A DNA stretch of 64,000 nt from Isoetes taiwanensis (taxonomy: Eukaryota > Streptophyta > Lycopodiopsida > Isoetales > Isoetaceae), in NCBI GenBank assembly GCA_021234155.1, contig JAJEKV010000310.1, forward strand, positions 64,001 to 128,000. Direction: 5' to 3'. Each line of letters starts with the position of its first letter. Positions within the stretch are counted from its first letter, which is position 1. The notes below the pieces were generated by a model that was not told the DNA's origin, ran no database searches, and saw nothing but the letters and a program-made list of their open reading frames with translations. The translations under genes were made by a program, and so were the position numbers. Below, piece after piece: positions 46,482 to 57,229 of the stretch.

Positions 46482-47634
46482 ATAGCCCGCATCAAACAAA
46501 CTGCTAGAGTCATTATGGATGATGGGATCAACCAACATCCAGGACCTCGTCACCAAACAGAAGGCGAGGGAGGTCCAAGGACGCATCAGAACAGAAGGGT
46601 CCCAAAACCTAGACCCAGATCAACTAAACCCCGAACGGAAACACTAGGAATAAGAACGAAAACGGGGAGCGGCATGAGCAAGATCACCAAAGAGAATCCC
46701 GACCAACAGGGGGAACTCCGAGAACCCGGCAGGATGGAGATCGAAGCGATGACGAGGAGCGGAACCCAGAATAGCAGAGAGAGAGGCTCGTCGTCATAGG
46801 GAGGATCAACAAGAGAAAGAGGGAACCAAAGAAAAGGCGATTAGCGAGAGAAGGAGGAACTCCAAAGGCAAAGAGAAGAGAAGGGCAAGGATCCACTCCT
46901 GCAAAGGAACCTGCGAGGAAGACGAATAAGATACCCAGCAAAGGGGTGACATTCACGAAGAGGGAGCCCGACATACCCGCATGTTTCTCTTCAGACATGG
47001 ACTTAGACAATGATGCTTGGAGAATACCTCACCACAGGGAAGATACAGGACCCTCCAATCCTCGATAACCAAGAAATAGCACACCACCTCCCTACCGGCC
47101 TGGCCTAAACCAGTATGTAGATCCCAAGAAGCCAAACAAGCCGCACGGGGAATCCTACATACTCAAGCCACGAGTGAGAGTACAAGAAGAAGATGGCGGA
47201 GTATAAAGAGAGCATTAAGATGTACGAAGCGTACTCCAAATATTACGAGGAACACAAGGTCCGGTACGTCAAAGGAGGAAGGCCCACAAAAGAAAACACC
47301 TTGAAGCCGCCCCCGGAAAGACCTGTACCACCCAAGAAGCCCATGAAGAGGAACAAGGACTCATGCTTCGCGAAAGCTGCTCGGGAGATGCGGCACTTTC
47401 AGAGGAGGTATGGACTTCTGATCCCAAGAGCCGCATTTGCAAGATTGACCTGCAAGTAATAGATGACAAGCGATTAAGAGATGACATGTTGCTCGCATTG
47501 CCAGAAACAACGAAGCAAAAGCTGGTCCAGCATTTTAAAGACTTTTTAGCATGTGCTCTTCGTGCAAAAAGAGTCAGTTGCATGCCTAGAGATATGAAGC
47601 TATCAAGAAAGAAGACTGCTAAACCATGTACATA
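46482..47634 (+). pseudogene. Divergent long-tailed histone H3 / CENH3-like gene, frame broken
   Basis: Histone H3 and its centromeric variant CENH3 form the nucleosome core. The first codons read ATA, then ARIKQTAR, against MARTKQTAR in H3, so the start is mutated (ATG to ATA). A basic, Pro/Lys/Arg-rich tail follows in shifting frames (46803-47066 reads GTPKAKRREGQGSTPAKEP and PSKGVTFTKREPDIPA). At 47374-47450 comes an alpha-N and helix-1 segment, AAREMRHFQRRYGLLIPRAA, closer to CENH3 (RHFQ, LLIP) than to canonical H3. After a frameshift near 47450, the rest of the fold continues: DDMLLALPETTKQKLVQHF, then LACALRAKRVSCMPRDMKLS, ending at a stop at 47632-47634. H3 landmarks ALxE, CAxxAKRV and MPxDxxL are all present. 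The tail, about 300 residues, is far longer than in H3 or known plant CENH3. No intron breaks the fold, unlike plant CENH3 genes. Confidence 0.8.
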
Positions 47635-47766
47635 AAATTTTTGTAATATAAAACTTGTTTAAGTTGAGTTGTGAACTGTAATAATGTCTTTGATGTAGTC
47701 ATAATGATGGCATGTGAAATTTGTTTTGATTAATTTGGACAAAAAGTGAATATATAGAGCTCCACC

Positions 47767-47831
47767 CCTCACGCAGTGCGTCCAGGGCCTTAGTAAATTT
47801 TAGCTCGGCCCTCTCGCGCACTGTGTGAGTA
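47767..47831 (+). promoter_or_regulatory. Hairpin promoter module upstream of the unknown gene
   Basis: CCTCACGCAGTGCG pairs with CGCACTGTGTGAG (one mismatch) around a GGGCCTTAGTAAATTTTAGC loop region. It aligns with 46199-46262. It starts about 130 bp after the H3-like stop codon and 337 bp before the second TATA box. Confidence 0.75.
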
Positions 47832-48103
47832 TTTGCCCACTGATCCATACCTAGACAAGTCCAAAACAAGAAACTAAGGGCATATTCTGGCTTAACTCCA
47901 TCAGATAAGCAAGATTCTGTCTTCATACCAAAATTTTGGAGTCACTGAGGACCTAAACAGGAGCCCACCACTCACAGAGTGTGCAATAGGATCATTAGGA
48001 AGTCCTATACATGTTCACACCTTAGACTACCTGTAAAATACCTAGCTAGACCTCGAAGTGATAGACATGTCCAAAACCCAAAAATTTCAAAAATTAAGGT
48101 CTG

Positions 48104-48113
48104 CCTATAAATA
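48104..48113 (+). promoter_or_regulatory. TATA box of the unknown spliced gene
   Basis: CCTATAAATA, identical to that of the H3-like gene and at nearly the same distance from the start codon. Both leaders contain CCTCATT and end near CAAGG(C/T)GATTTT. Confidence 0.65.
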
Positions 48114-48209
48114 CACAATATAACCCTCATTTGCAACCTAAAGTTTCACTCCTCACTCCAAGGCGATTTTCCTGATCACAGAGGCGCTTCTATCTGTCAC
48201 ATCAGCATC

Positions 48210-49712
48210 ATGGCCACTTCTTCCTTCAGGTGATGGTACAACGCCACTGCTCATGTGGCCGAGGCCGACATCAACTCTATCTTTGTTGTATTCCAAAAAA
48301 AAATTAATGTAGGTATAATGACATCATGCGAGAGTTCCAAGTTAAGGTAGGCCCTTCCTTGGTAGAGCTCCCTCTCTACATAGGATACTTTGCACCTAGG
48401 ACAGTGCTACAAGCTGCATTGAGCGATGTTCCCAACATCGTCAAATACTTGAAAAATAGAGCTGCTCGCATGCCAGACTACATGACCATATCTATAAACA
48501 GGAAAATATATTTTTCCTACACTGTTGCTGTAGCCATATTCTTGTCCCATAGAGCCCAAACTCAAATAGGAGAACCTTCTATCCAGCCACCAAACATTGA
48601 GCCCCATGCCTCCACATCAGAAGATCAACTACTCTTGGAGTATGAAGGCTCAGAATGGGAGGAGGAAGAAGAAGGTGGACACGGCTACGATGTCGAAGAC
48701 CTCATCGATGTTGACCCCATTCAAGAGCACCGGCCAAAGCGAGCAAGAACTGGGACCGGACGAAGGCCTAAGGACGATGAGGACAGCTCCCCCCCCTTGG
48801 GTTAGGCATCATCAGCTTGACCCCGGTCATGATCGAAGGCCAGGAGTATCTCCTACTATGTAGGATATCAAGCATCTTCAGAGTGCGAGGCGAGGATCTG
48901 GGGGTGGATGGACTCCTACACCTCCTGCGAACCTCGATGACTTCATCGACTTGGATACGCAAGACTTGCCCGTCAGCATACGAGAAGTGCACACCTACAT
49001 GGGGCAGTCATCATCTGACATCGAAGCCTAGAACAATATCCGTCAGATGATGACTCAATAGGAGCTGCATTCAGAAGAAGAATTTATCGCCATCCGAAAT
49101 CGGATGGACATCAAGGGCAAGACCACAAGTGCACTCCTGCCTAGCTTTTCATCAACGACTCCAGTGGGTGTCAACAAAAGCATGATCAATCTAACCTCCT
49201 TTAGGTCCGTGTATACAGATTACAAGGACCTGACTGTAGTACCGGTGGACGAATACTCTGGGAGGCATAGGTCCAGCATCAGGACCGGAGATGCAGCAGA
49301 AGAGGCGGGATATGACAAGGCCCTCAGGTACTACCTTCCACTCCTCACCGACGGAAGGATAGCAATGATCCGCCGGCAGTTCAGCCCATGGGGAGAAGAA
49401 GGGGTGTTCATGCTGATTGCCCTCTCAAGATTTGGTAGACATGCTCCAATGCCTCAAAACATCGGCCATGTCATACTAGTAAAGAGGGCAATAGCGTTAA
49501 GCATCTTCGACTTTGCGGTCCCTTACCGACGTCAGGGCAGATTAGCCATTACTGCGACCTACACATCGAACCAAAGAGTGGAAGAATTGGTGACAGCTTT
49601 GCAAGGTGGGACGCCCACCAATATTTTCAGAAACTTGGGACGTACAGTTCGTACAGCCCAAGTAAAGAAGTTCTTGGAGGACCACCCTACATATCGAAGA
49701 TTCCAAGAATAG
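48210..49712 (+). pseudogene. Unrecognised spliced gene, about 470 codons, lightly damaged
   Basis: The start ATG at 48210 encodes MATSSF. A GT-AG intron, 48230-48312 (83 bp), joins in phase to YNDIMREFQVKVGPS. The N-terminal part is mixed alpha/beta in look, followed by an acidic stretch (EGSEWEEEEEGG) and a basic RPKRARTGTGRRPK. The frame is lost at a run of eight C (48789-48796). It resumes in another phase to the end, interrupted by only three stops, all TAG (48861, 49029, 49059). The C-terminal part (49104-49712) is uninterrupted: DGRIAMIRRQFSPWGEEGV, LSRFGRHAPMPQNIGHVIL, and ending HPTYRRFQE. I know no family for it. A structural or nucleic-acid-binding protein of an element is possible, but that is a guess. 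It shares promoter sequence with the H3-like gene. A possible poly(A) signal region (AATAATAGAATAGAATAG) follows at 49743. Confidence 0.6.
48230..48312 (+). other. Predicted 83-bp intron of the unknown gene
   Basis: The donor CAG/GTGATG and acceptor AATGTAG/G join ATGGCCACTTCTTCCTTCAG to the long open frame without a shift. Unspliced, the start codon runs into a stop at once (TGA at 48231). Confidence 0.6.
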
Positions 49713-49739
49713 TTTAAAATTTTGTTTCTCTCTCAATCA

Positions 49740-50010
49740 TTGTAATAATAGAATAGAATAGAATTGGATACAATTATTGTCCCTAGTGCCTTGAGGCCAC
49801 CAGACTGATGTAGCATGGGCGAGCTCACCCAGGGGGGTGCTACCAATGCATCATGCTGGTACATTGTAGCCTTTTCGGAGGGCTTATCTTATTTTCTATT
49901 AATGCCGGCACCCCGCTTATAATTCGCATCATGACCATGCAAGGGTGCGTCGTTATCATCAGCTTTTAGCTATGCGTGTGTTGAGGCTTTAATGTCCCAT
50001 CTTTCCAGTG
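49740..50010. other. Junction between the unknown gene and the LINE
   Basis: It starts with a short (AATAG)n run. The rest is either the gene's trailing sequence or the LINE's 3' untranslated part. No poly(T) marks the LINE end. Confidence 0.4.
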
Positions 50011-50012
50011 GT

Positions 50013-50345
50013 TTATATTACTAGCCCTTCTTCCTTGTGCACCTCCCGGTGCCTGGTTATCATTTCCCTAGCCAGATCTGCTTTTGTCTCCACTCTTGCC
50101 ATGAGGATGTGTGCTGGTTCTCCCCACCTTACAAGCCTGTACTTACTTCTGATGTCTTTGTATGTTGTACAGTCATTGAGCATGTGGTTCTCATCTTCTA
50201 TTCCCCCTGTATCACAAATTCTGCAGACTCGATTCTCCCTTTCCACTTTCCTCCATCTGTCCTCGATTCTTAGGTCGTGACTCCCCATCCTGAATCTTGC
50301 TAGGGTGTCCCTTCTTGCCGTCCCTAACCGGCTGTCTCTATACAT
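50013..50345 (-). pseudogene. LINE ORF2 C-terminal region with CCHC motif
   Basis: ARRDTLARFRMGSHDLRIED is followed by a zinc motif CRICDTGG...ENHMLNDC (CX2C...HX4C), which is typical after the reverse transcriptase in LINE ORF2 proteins. The frame is open for 110 codons to its stop. Confidence 0.85.
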
Positions 50346-51049
50346 TTGTTGTCCTATCTGCTGGTCCGGATTGAAGACTTATCTCAGCCAAAGTGTTTTC
50401 GTGCCGCTGTGCTTTTGTAACCATGTCCTTGTCGCTCTGTCGACCCAATCTTCATTCCATTTCCCTTCGTTTAGTATGTCACCTAGATTCATCCCCATCT
50501 CTCTGATCCATACGACTTCCCTGAACTATTTGTTACCTGTCACGATGTGTAATTTGGCTGACTCCCGGATTGCGATTGTTGATAGTTTTCCGTATGTCCT
50601 CCATGTTATCTTTGGCCGGATATCGATGGTCCATTCAGTGCTCTAATCTCCATTAGTCTCTGATCCGTCTCATATACTATGACTGCCAAGGGTGTGTTTC
50701 TCTGCACTCTGAATTCCTGTATGTGTCATTGTTTGAAAATTCCTTCGTGTTTTTCCTATTTCTTATCTGATAAGCCAGGTCCCCATGCCTCGATCCATAA
50801 ATAGTGTTGGCGTGACCTTGTATTGAACGGATAGCATTTGATCTCCCAATCAATTATTTTGCTCCTATTGCGAAGTTTTTCATATTAAAGTAGCTTCCTA
50901 TAGTTATTTGGAATCGGCATCCGCTCCCTTAGACCATTTACTTGTGCAGGTGTGCATCTTATACCAAGTATTTATATTCTGCCGATTCCTTCTATTCTGC
51001 ACCCATATACTTGAAAGGTCTGTGTTTACTCCTGGTTCTAAATGTGACT

Positions 51050-51800
51050 ATCTTGGTCTTTGTGAGGTTCACTGATAGACCTGTCTTGTTGCGAAAAGCT
51101 TTTTAGTAGCCCTAATAGTGCGTGCATACCCCCTGTTCTTAGTAGCCATTATGCTTAAGTCATCAACAAGACAACATGGTGGGTACCCTAGTGTCCCCTA
51201 GAGTGGGGGCATTTGCATCTCCCTGTCTTTCTTCTATGAATCCCTGTAATGCATCAATGTAAATACCAATAGTGTCAGGGATAATGGGCAACCCCGTTTG
51301 ACTCCTGTATCACAGCCTATTGTCTGTTTCTCTTACTCCATTTTGGCATACACTCTCTGGTATAACCGTGCGATAGAACCTACCATGTACTCCGGTGCCC
51401 TCAGGTCCACTAGTCTCTGTAACAGCTTTTCTCTTGGGACAATGTCAAATGCTTTTCTGAAATCCACAAAGCAGCATATTATCTTTTTCCTTGTGATTTG
51501 TTTTGCTCTATTAATATTCGAAGGGTTACCAGGTGATCTCAGAGTCGAGTGTTGGGGCGGAGCCCGCTTGCCCTTGTGCTCTTAGCTTTTTCGTCGATTA
51601 CTTCAACTTATTGCCTCCTATCTCCTCCCTTGTGTAAAGGTATTACCCTGTTGTATATGTCTACCTATTCGGTACCCCTATTTTGACTATGCCATTGAAT
51701 ATTTTGGTGATCACTATGTCCACACATTTTAGTAGCTCTACAGTAAGTCCATAGAGATCCAATGCCTTGTTATTGGACATTTTCTATAATGCTACCATCA
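51050..51800 (-). pseudogene. LINE reverse transcriptase domain, broken
   Basis: Minus-strand motifs in order: EVMVAL...MSNNKALDLYGLTVELLK (51795-51720), CCFVDFRKAFDIVPREKL (about 51476-51425), LYQRVYAKM, TGVKRGCPLSLTLLVF, and CLVDDLSIMATKN (about 51175-51140). The catalytic site reads LVDD in place of the usual F/YADD. Stops lie between motifs, for example after YAKME. It would copy LINE RNA at the target nick. Confidence 0.85.
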
Positions 51801-52010
51801 CTTCGTGTTCACTGAAACATGGCTTCTTTGCTTCGGTGGCGCGTGTATTGGCATGCCGTGGCCCCTGGCTATCTGGGTTTTCGAGGTATTTTTCCCATTC
51901 GATTCCTTGAGTATTCGATCGCCTTCTCGTTTTTTTGTCCCCCCTCCCCTTCTTTTAGTCCCTTTCGTGAACCTTCTAGGTTGCCTTTTTAGCATATCTG
52001 CTAGGCCCCA

Positions 52011-52796
52011 GGGAAAAAATTAAGCATAGTATATATTTTTTCATAAAAAATGCTTTGGCTATTTTTCAAAATCTTAGGGTATTTTATGATATATATATTT
52101 GGCTAAAGTTATTATTATCATTACATTTATATGTATTTGGGCTTGGCGAAACTTTTGAATTAAATATTGCTTTAAACTTTCAATTGAATATTTTTTCCTA
52201 ATTTGAAAAAGGAAAAAATGTAAATTCAGTAGCTTTAAACATATTGTACTACAATTACAAATAATAATCGGCAATCAAGGAACATAAGATAATATGAAAA
52301 AGCTTTAATAGATGCTCACAAAATAGCTTATAACATCCAAAATATAAACCACGTTTAATGCAATGACAGCCTTCTAGACATGGCAATCAAATTGCACTTA
52401 TCTCTAACCCTTGAAGGAAGATGTTATTTTAGGCATCTACATGGATATTGGCCATCTAGTGGTATATGTAATAGAAATGCATAGTTTGAAAACTACTATC
52501 ACTGATGATGGTAGGTGGGGATGTGTAAAAATCTTTAATAAGAATTCATTTTGTTTGGCAATTAATGATTTAATATATAAATATTGTAATATAAAGAAAG
52601 GCTAATCCCTTTTTCCTTAAGGAAAAGGGGGAAAATAGTTTGGCTAATCCTAAAAAAATAATGGAATACTTGATTTAACTATGGCTATTTTTTATTTTTT
52701 TTTAAATAAATCTCTCTTCATAAAATTCGCCGCAAAAATTGCCTAGACCCCCTAAAAAATCGCCATTTGGCTATTAATAGCCACTAATTTTTTCCA
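52011..52796. mobile_element. 786-bp AT-rich element inserted in the LINE
   Basis: The 12 bases TGCTAGGCCCCA lie at 51999-52010 and 52797-52808. Removing one copy and the insert rejoins the LINE frame (PMGPS into the next codons). The ends GGGAAAAAATTA and TAATTTTTTCCA are inverted repeats with one mismatch. The interior is about three-quarters A/T and codes for nothing I recognise. It behaves like a non-autonomous DNA transposon. The 12-base duplication is long for hAT or CACTA and nearer to MULE lengths, though part of it could be chance. Confidence 0.8.
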
Positions 52797-52808
52797 TGCT
52801 AGGCCCCA

Positions 52809-53158
52809 TTGGTGCTGTAATAAGTTTTTGTTTCTTTTTTATTTCAGCAGTTTTAGGTATGCCACCTCTTCCGTGCCTTGTGATCTTTGACTCTCCTTTT
52901 CTGTTTCCTACATTCCTTATCGTACCATACTGAGGCACTGAACGCCTGATTCTTCCTAGGCCTCTTTCTTTTCCCAAATATATCCATCGCCACCTGTATT
53001 ATTATGTCATTCAGCTTGTTTCCATTCTCATCTGCTCCACGCTTCTCCCATGCCCATTTTTCTATCTCTGATCTGACATTTTCTGTGAATATCTCTGCGT
53101 GGTTATTCCGAAAATGTATCTTCATGTTCGTGCCTTTTTCCCTGTCCAGTAACTCCAT
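52809..53158 (-). pseudogene. LINE ORF2 linker between endonuclease and RT
   Basis: IEKWAWEKRGADENGNKLND and ASVWYDKECRKQKRRVKDHK match the Trp-Tyr-Asp-x-Glu-Cys region that separates endonuclease and reverse transcriptase in many LINEs. The frame shifts at about 52870. Confidence 0.75.
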
Positions 53159-53439
53159 CTATTTCCATTCTTCCTGTCTTACTGCCAATTGAATGGATCT
53201 GTGGCTCTCCCTTTTCCCAGTCGGCCATCATGCCAGGATGAAGCTTGAGATGTTTGCCACGTCTTTATCGTTCAGGATTACGTAGTCGACTATACTTTTC
53301 CCATGTGTATTCTGATTCGTGAATTCCCCTGACCCACTCCATCTCTGTACCCGTTAGCTATGATGACCCCTGCTATCATGCACACCTCTATCAGTAACTC
53401 GCCTTTGGCATTGATTTTCGCCTTGTCTTATGTACTTCT

Positions 53440-53990
53440 TTTCCATTCTTGTGATCTAGCCACTTTGTATCCATTGTCCACTTATCTCATTTATACTCGT
53501 AATTTGTGCTTGTTCCCGCCCGTTTCGGCATTCATATCTCCTACCAATATCATTGGCCCCTGGTCTTTCCATTTCATGATAATCTCCCTCAGGTCTAGCA
53601 GTTCCAATTTATCATTGTTAGGCGGGTAATATGCTATAATCAAGATTAAATCCTTTTTGTTTTGTAATTGTATGCTTAGCAGCATGTATCTTTTATTGAC
53701 ATCTAAGTTTACAACACATGCCGTATTAGCTACACTATCTTTTATATAGCAGGCGAGACCTGCACTCCCTCTTCCTATCTTAAAATCTTTATCTTTCCAA
53801 CATGTAAAAACCCGATACCCCTCTTCCTCTGACAGTAATTTGGTATTGTGTTTCCATGTCTCTACTAGATATATTATATTGTAATTATGGGCTTCTTCGA
53901 GCCTTTCCCCATCATCCCACGGATATCCAGTACAGTTCCAATACCATATGGTTAGCGCTTCTTTCCCCTGGGCTGGTCCCTTGGGTTTTT
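53440..53990 (-). pseudogene. LINE endonuclease domain, broken
   Basis: The minus strand gives LTIWYWNCTGYPWDDGERLE (near 53965), NIIYLVETWKHNTKLL, then IAYYPPNNDKLELLDLREII and GPMILVGDMNAETGG. The WNC, VETW and GDMNAxTG motifs are those of APE-type LINE endonucleases, which nick the target. It has changes of frame between pieces. Confidence 0.82.
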
Positions 53991-53993
53991 TGT

Positions 53994-56683
53994 CTACTTT
54001 GGCTCGTTAGTCATCCTTCTTGCTTGTCCCCTGGTCTTCGCGATCGAGCTTGGGCCCATGTGACCACTTTGATGTGATGTGTCTGCTCTTCGCCAGTTCC
54101 GTATTCGCTTCCTCTTCCTGGTGGTTGTATCAGGGCAAGAGCTCTCACCATTGTTATTCCCATATCTGCTCCCTGCATCACCGGTATTAGGGCATGGGTT
54201 TCCTCTCCCTCTAATCCTTTGGACCTGAGGGCTTTTGACCTCCCGTGCAGCCTTTGCTTCCTGCCCTAGGGTAGGTTTGGTCCTCGATTCGTTTGTGCGG
54301 TACACCTTTCCATTTCGACCTCCACACTGTATCCCCGCTTGATTCAATTCCTTTGCCTTGGCTAACTCCTTGTATAGCCCTTGCAATTGCATGACCGTTA
54401 AGGCCTCTTGCACCTTGATCCCATTTCTCAACCTGGAACCCATGCGCGATATCCGGCTCCACGGATGCCATGTCCACGAGCATCGATTTATGTGCCTTGC
54501 TTTCGTCCCCTCCATTGGCGAAAGCACCTTTGCTTTCACAAATTATGCCGGTGCTCTTTGAACACCGCCTCCATTACCTCTGCGATAACTTCGATAGGTG
54601 TCTTCATTAGTTTTCAGCTATCTCTATCAGCTTAATGTTTAATCCTATTACGCTCCTCGAATTCCATGATGTGTGGCTTTATTCTATCAAAGGATTCCCA
54701 TGCATCTAACTCAACATCTATCTTTTCTAAATCAACCAACCGCTGCATGATCTTGGCCTTTTCCTCTTCGATTTCTTCTATCCACCGTTGCATCTCCTCA
54801 GCTGTTCTCTCGACCCCTTGCACCCTGGTTTCCAAGTTAGACCTGTTCATCTGAGCTAAGAAGTCCTTGAGGTCTTGCTATCTTACTGCTGCTTTTGTTG
54901 CATCTTCCCTCTTCTGTTGGTTGAAAAACTTGGTCTGCCAATCGGACTTTGGATATAGCTTCAGTGGCTAATTCCTCAAGTAGACTAGAATAGCGCTTTC
55001 CTCTGGCTATCAATGTGTTTCCGTCGTGTAATATGTGCGGTCTCCCAACGGTACCTCATTTGAAAAGCTAAACCAGAAATTTGAATTAATCATAATTGTT
55101 TTACCCACCCCTCTGTATGATTTAATTGTTGCTGCTTATAATTTCGTCTATTTGTGCATGTATTTCGGCAGTTAATATTTTCAGCAGACTCGTAGTTCGA
55201 TTTTGAGAGATGCTCGATCGATAGATTTTACCTTGGCGTTCTGGTTAATTGGACGGGGTGACCCTCTCTGTACCAATCTAGATTGATTGGTAGGTAACTA
55301 CCACATTTGAGTATGCCGTCATTTTGGTGATCCGGGTACCAGTTGGAGAGTCAAGCCCTCGCTATCCTGATATACAGCGAGAGTTGTACTCCTCATTCAG
55401 TAACATGGTCGGTCTCCTTTTTTGATGGTATACCATTTGTAGCATATCATGTCTCGGACTTATGATTTAGAAGTCTCATATTCAGTTGTAGAGTTTTTGG
55501 TGGTCCGGATACCAGTTGGTGGATCTAGCCCTCGCTATCCTGGTGTACGGCGGAGGCTGAGGCTCTCTCCTTATCTTTCACCGTTCCACCTTTTACTCTT
55601 CTGCCTTTAGAGTGCTCCATCATTTTGTGCACATCCATTCAGAGGTAATTGTTCAATGCAGATGTTAATGTTCTCGGATCTGCTTAAACATATTACAATT
55701 ATTTTGGTGAGTTATATTAGCTAATCGGATGTTAGATGTCAGATGCTAGTCGCATAACAGGGGTATTGTTCTTTTAGCTGTTGATGTCAAATGTTAGATG
55801 TTTTGCTGTCACCCACTCCTATACGTTCCAACATTCCCGACTCCCACCTTTTTGGATATTTATCATCCTTTTGCATTTAATACCTACGATCTACCTCATA
55901 TGTACTTCCTATCATCGGTTGTCGAATTCGTATTCCCACCTTTCATCTAAGTAAAAAAGTTAAAGAATTATAGATTTCTTATTCAAGCTTTTTCCTTCAT
56001 ATTTTTGGATTGATTCATACTAACATCTGGAAGTTCTTACAATATTCTTACAAAGTTTGTCCTGTGCTCATGCTCTCAGGACTACCGGATGGCAAGGGAT
56101 TTCAGAAATGCTGACCATGATTGGGATTCCCAATATTATACATTTTACATGTCACCACAAGGGATCGAGAAAAACAAAGAAGCAGAAGACAAAGAACAAC
56201 AAAGAAACGGAATGAGAACAAAAAGAAAAGTATCTAAGTCTAGAACCTTGGCACCCCCTTTGCTTTACCCTTGTAACATTCATATCCCCGTCCTTTATTT
56301 ACCCTTCTTTTTCATCGCCGAGGTCCCCCCAATTTTCTTATTCTTCTCCACATTCCTGGCTAACAGGGCTCTGCAAATGTATTCCATTGCGTTCTTTTCA
56401 CAACAGTACATGCAGATCTTTCCGAAATCACCCATTAACAGATCATGTTGATAACTTTCCAATTTTTGTATCAAAGATTCAAGCGCAACCAATTAAAACA
56501 ACTTAAGACCCGGTCCTTATCCGCTCTCCTGATCGAATCATTTTTATCTGCTAACACACCCATGGTTTCTAGAACTCGGAGGTTGTAGCCCATATACTTC
56601 ATTGTTTGCATGTGGTGAATTCTGTCACAGAAAAGGCAGTGCACTCGGCCACAATTCAAACATGAAGATAGACCTTTCTCCAA
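53994..56683 (-). pseudogene. LINE ORF1-type region: Cys-rich, coiled coil, basic
   Basis: 56683-56295 encodes a Cys/His-rich segment (CLNCGRVHCLFCDRIHH, later CMYCCEKN). 54850-54632 has a coiled coil (ERTAEEMQRWIEEIEEEKAK). 54539-53994 is basic (RKRKRIRNWRR). ORF1 proteins bind LINE RNA. The three pieces may not belong to one frame. 55320-55390 and 55495-55560 are diverged direct repeats around CCAGTTGG...CCCTCGCTATCCTG. Confidence 0.5.
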
Positions 56684-57034
56684 ACATAAGCATCCTTCTT
56701 CACAGATGCATCACGGCCCTATGTCTTCCAATTCAGGGTTCTATGGGACCGTGAGGTTCCCCAGATTGCCGACCTTGGTCTTTTTCTTGATCCATACTTC
56801 TCCCTTACTGCTCCTCCATGATCTCTTTGCCTTTGTTCATCTTGGGATGCTTGATCCATCAATTTGTATTTGGAGCTTTTCTTTGCGTACGACTCTTAAG
56901 CTCTCTGCCTTTGTCTTCTATTTAAAAATCCTAACCCTCTAAAGAATATCAATCTCCATCTCATGAGTCCATACTTATTGTCAGCTATTTCTAGGGTTAG
57001 CGTCTCTTTCCCGCCCCTTCCATGGTGTGCCACC

Positions 57035-57064
57035 TTTTAATTGTCAGTCTTGTCTTGTCTTGTC
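57035..57064. repeat. (TCTTG)n microsatellite
   Basis: Five TCTTG units lie in tandem, giving a TRQDK repeat on the minus strand. Confidence 0.9.
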
Positions 57065-57229
57065 TTGTCTTGTCCAACTCTGCCCATTATAATCTCGTAA
57101 GTGTGTGGAGATATCCTTGGTCATTACCTTGCCACGATTTCTGGCGACATCGCCCCCACGGGCTTCTCGTTCCTCGAGATATTCATTAATCACTTTCCTT
57201 TCATTTGTATGATTGGCAGCCCTCAATTA

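Larger units (their letters stand above)
50010..56690 (-). mobile_element. LINE (non-LTR retrotransposon), decayed, both ORF regions
   Basis: On the minus strand the order is Cys-rich and coiled-coil ORF1-type pieces, apurinic-type endonuclease, linker, reverse transcriptase and a C-terminal Cys/His motif. A 786-bp element is inserted between linker and reverse transcriptase. Stops and shifts occur in every domain. The 5' limit is uncertain; open frames continue to about 57230. No target duplication or poly(A) tail was identified. Confidence 0.85.

Noticed and set aside
48861-49061. Recoded or read-through TAG codons in the unknown gene
   Set aside because: The gene also has an indel at a C-run, so it is probably decaying. 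CAG-to-TAG change at methylated sites is simpler. Kept only as a test.
46482-49712. A definite endogenous virus
   Set aside because: The repeated stem-loop promoter and unknown proteins are suggestive, but no replication protein or other viral hallmark is recognisable.
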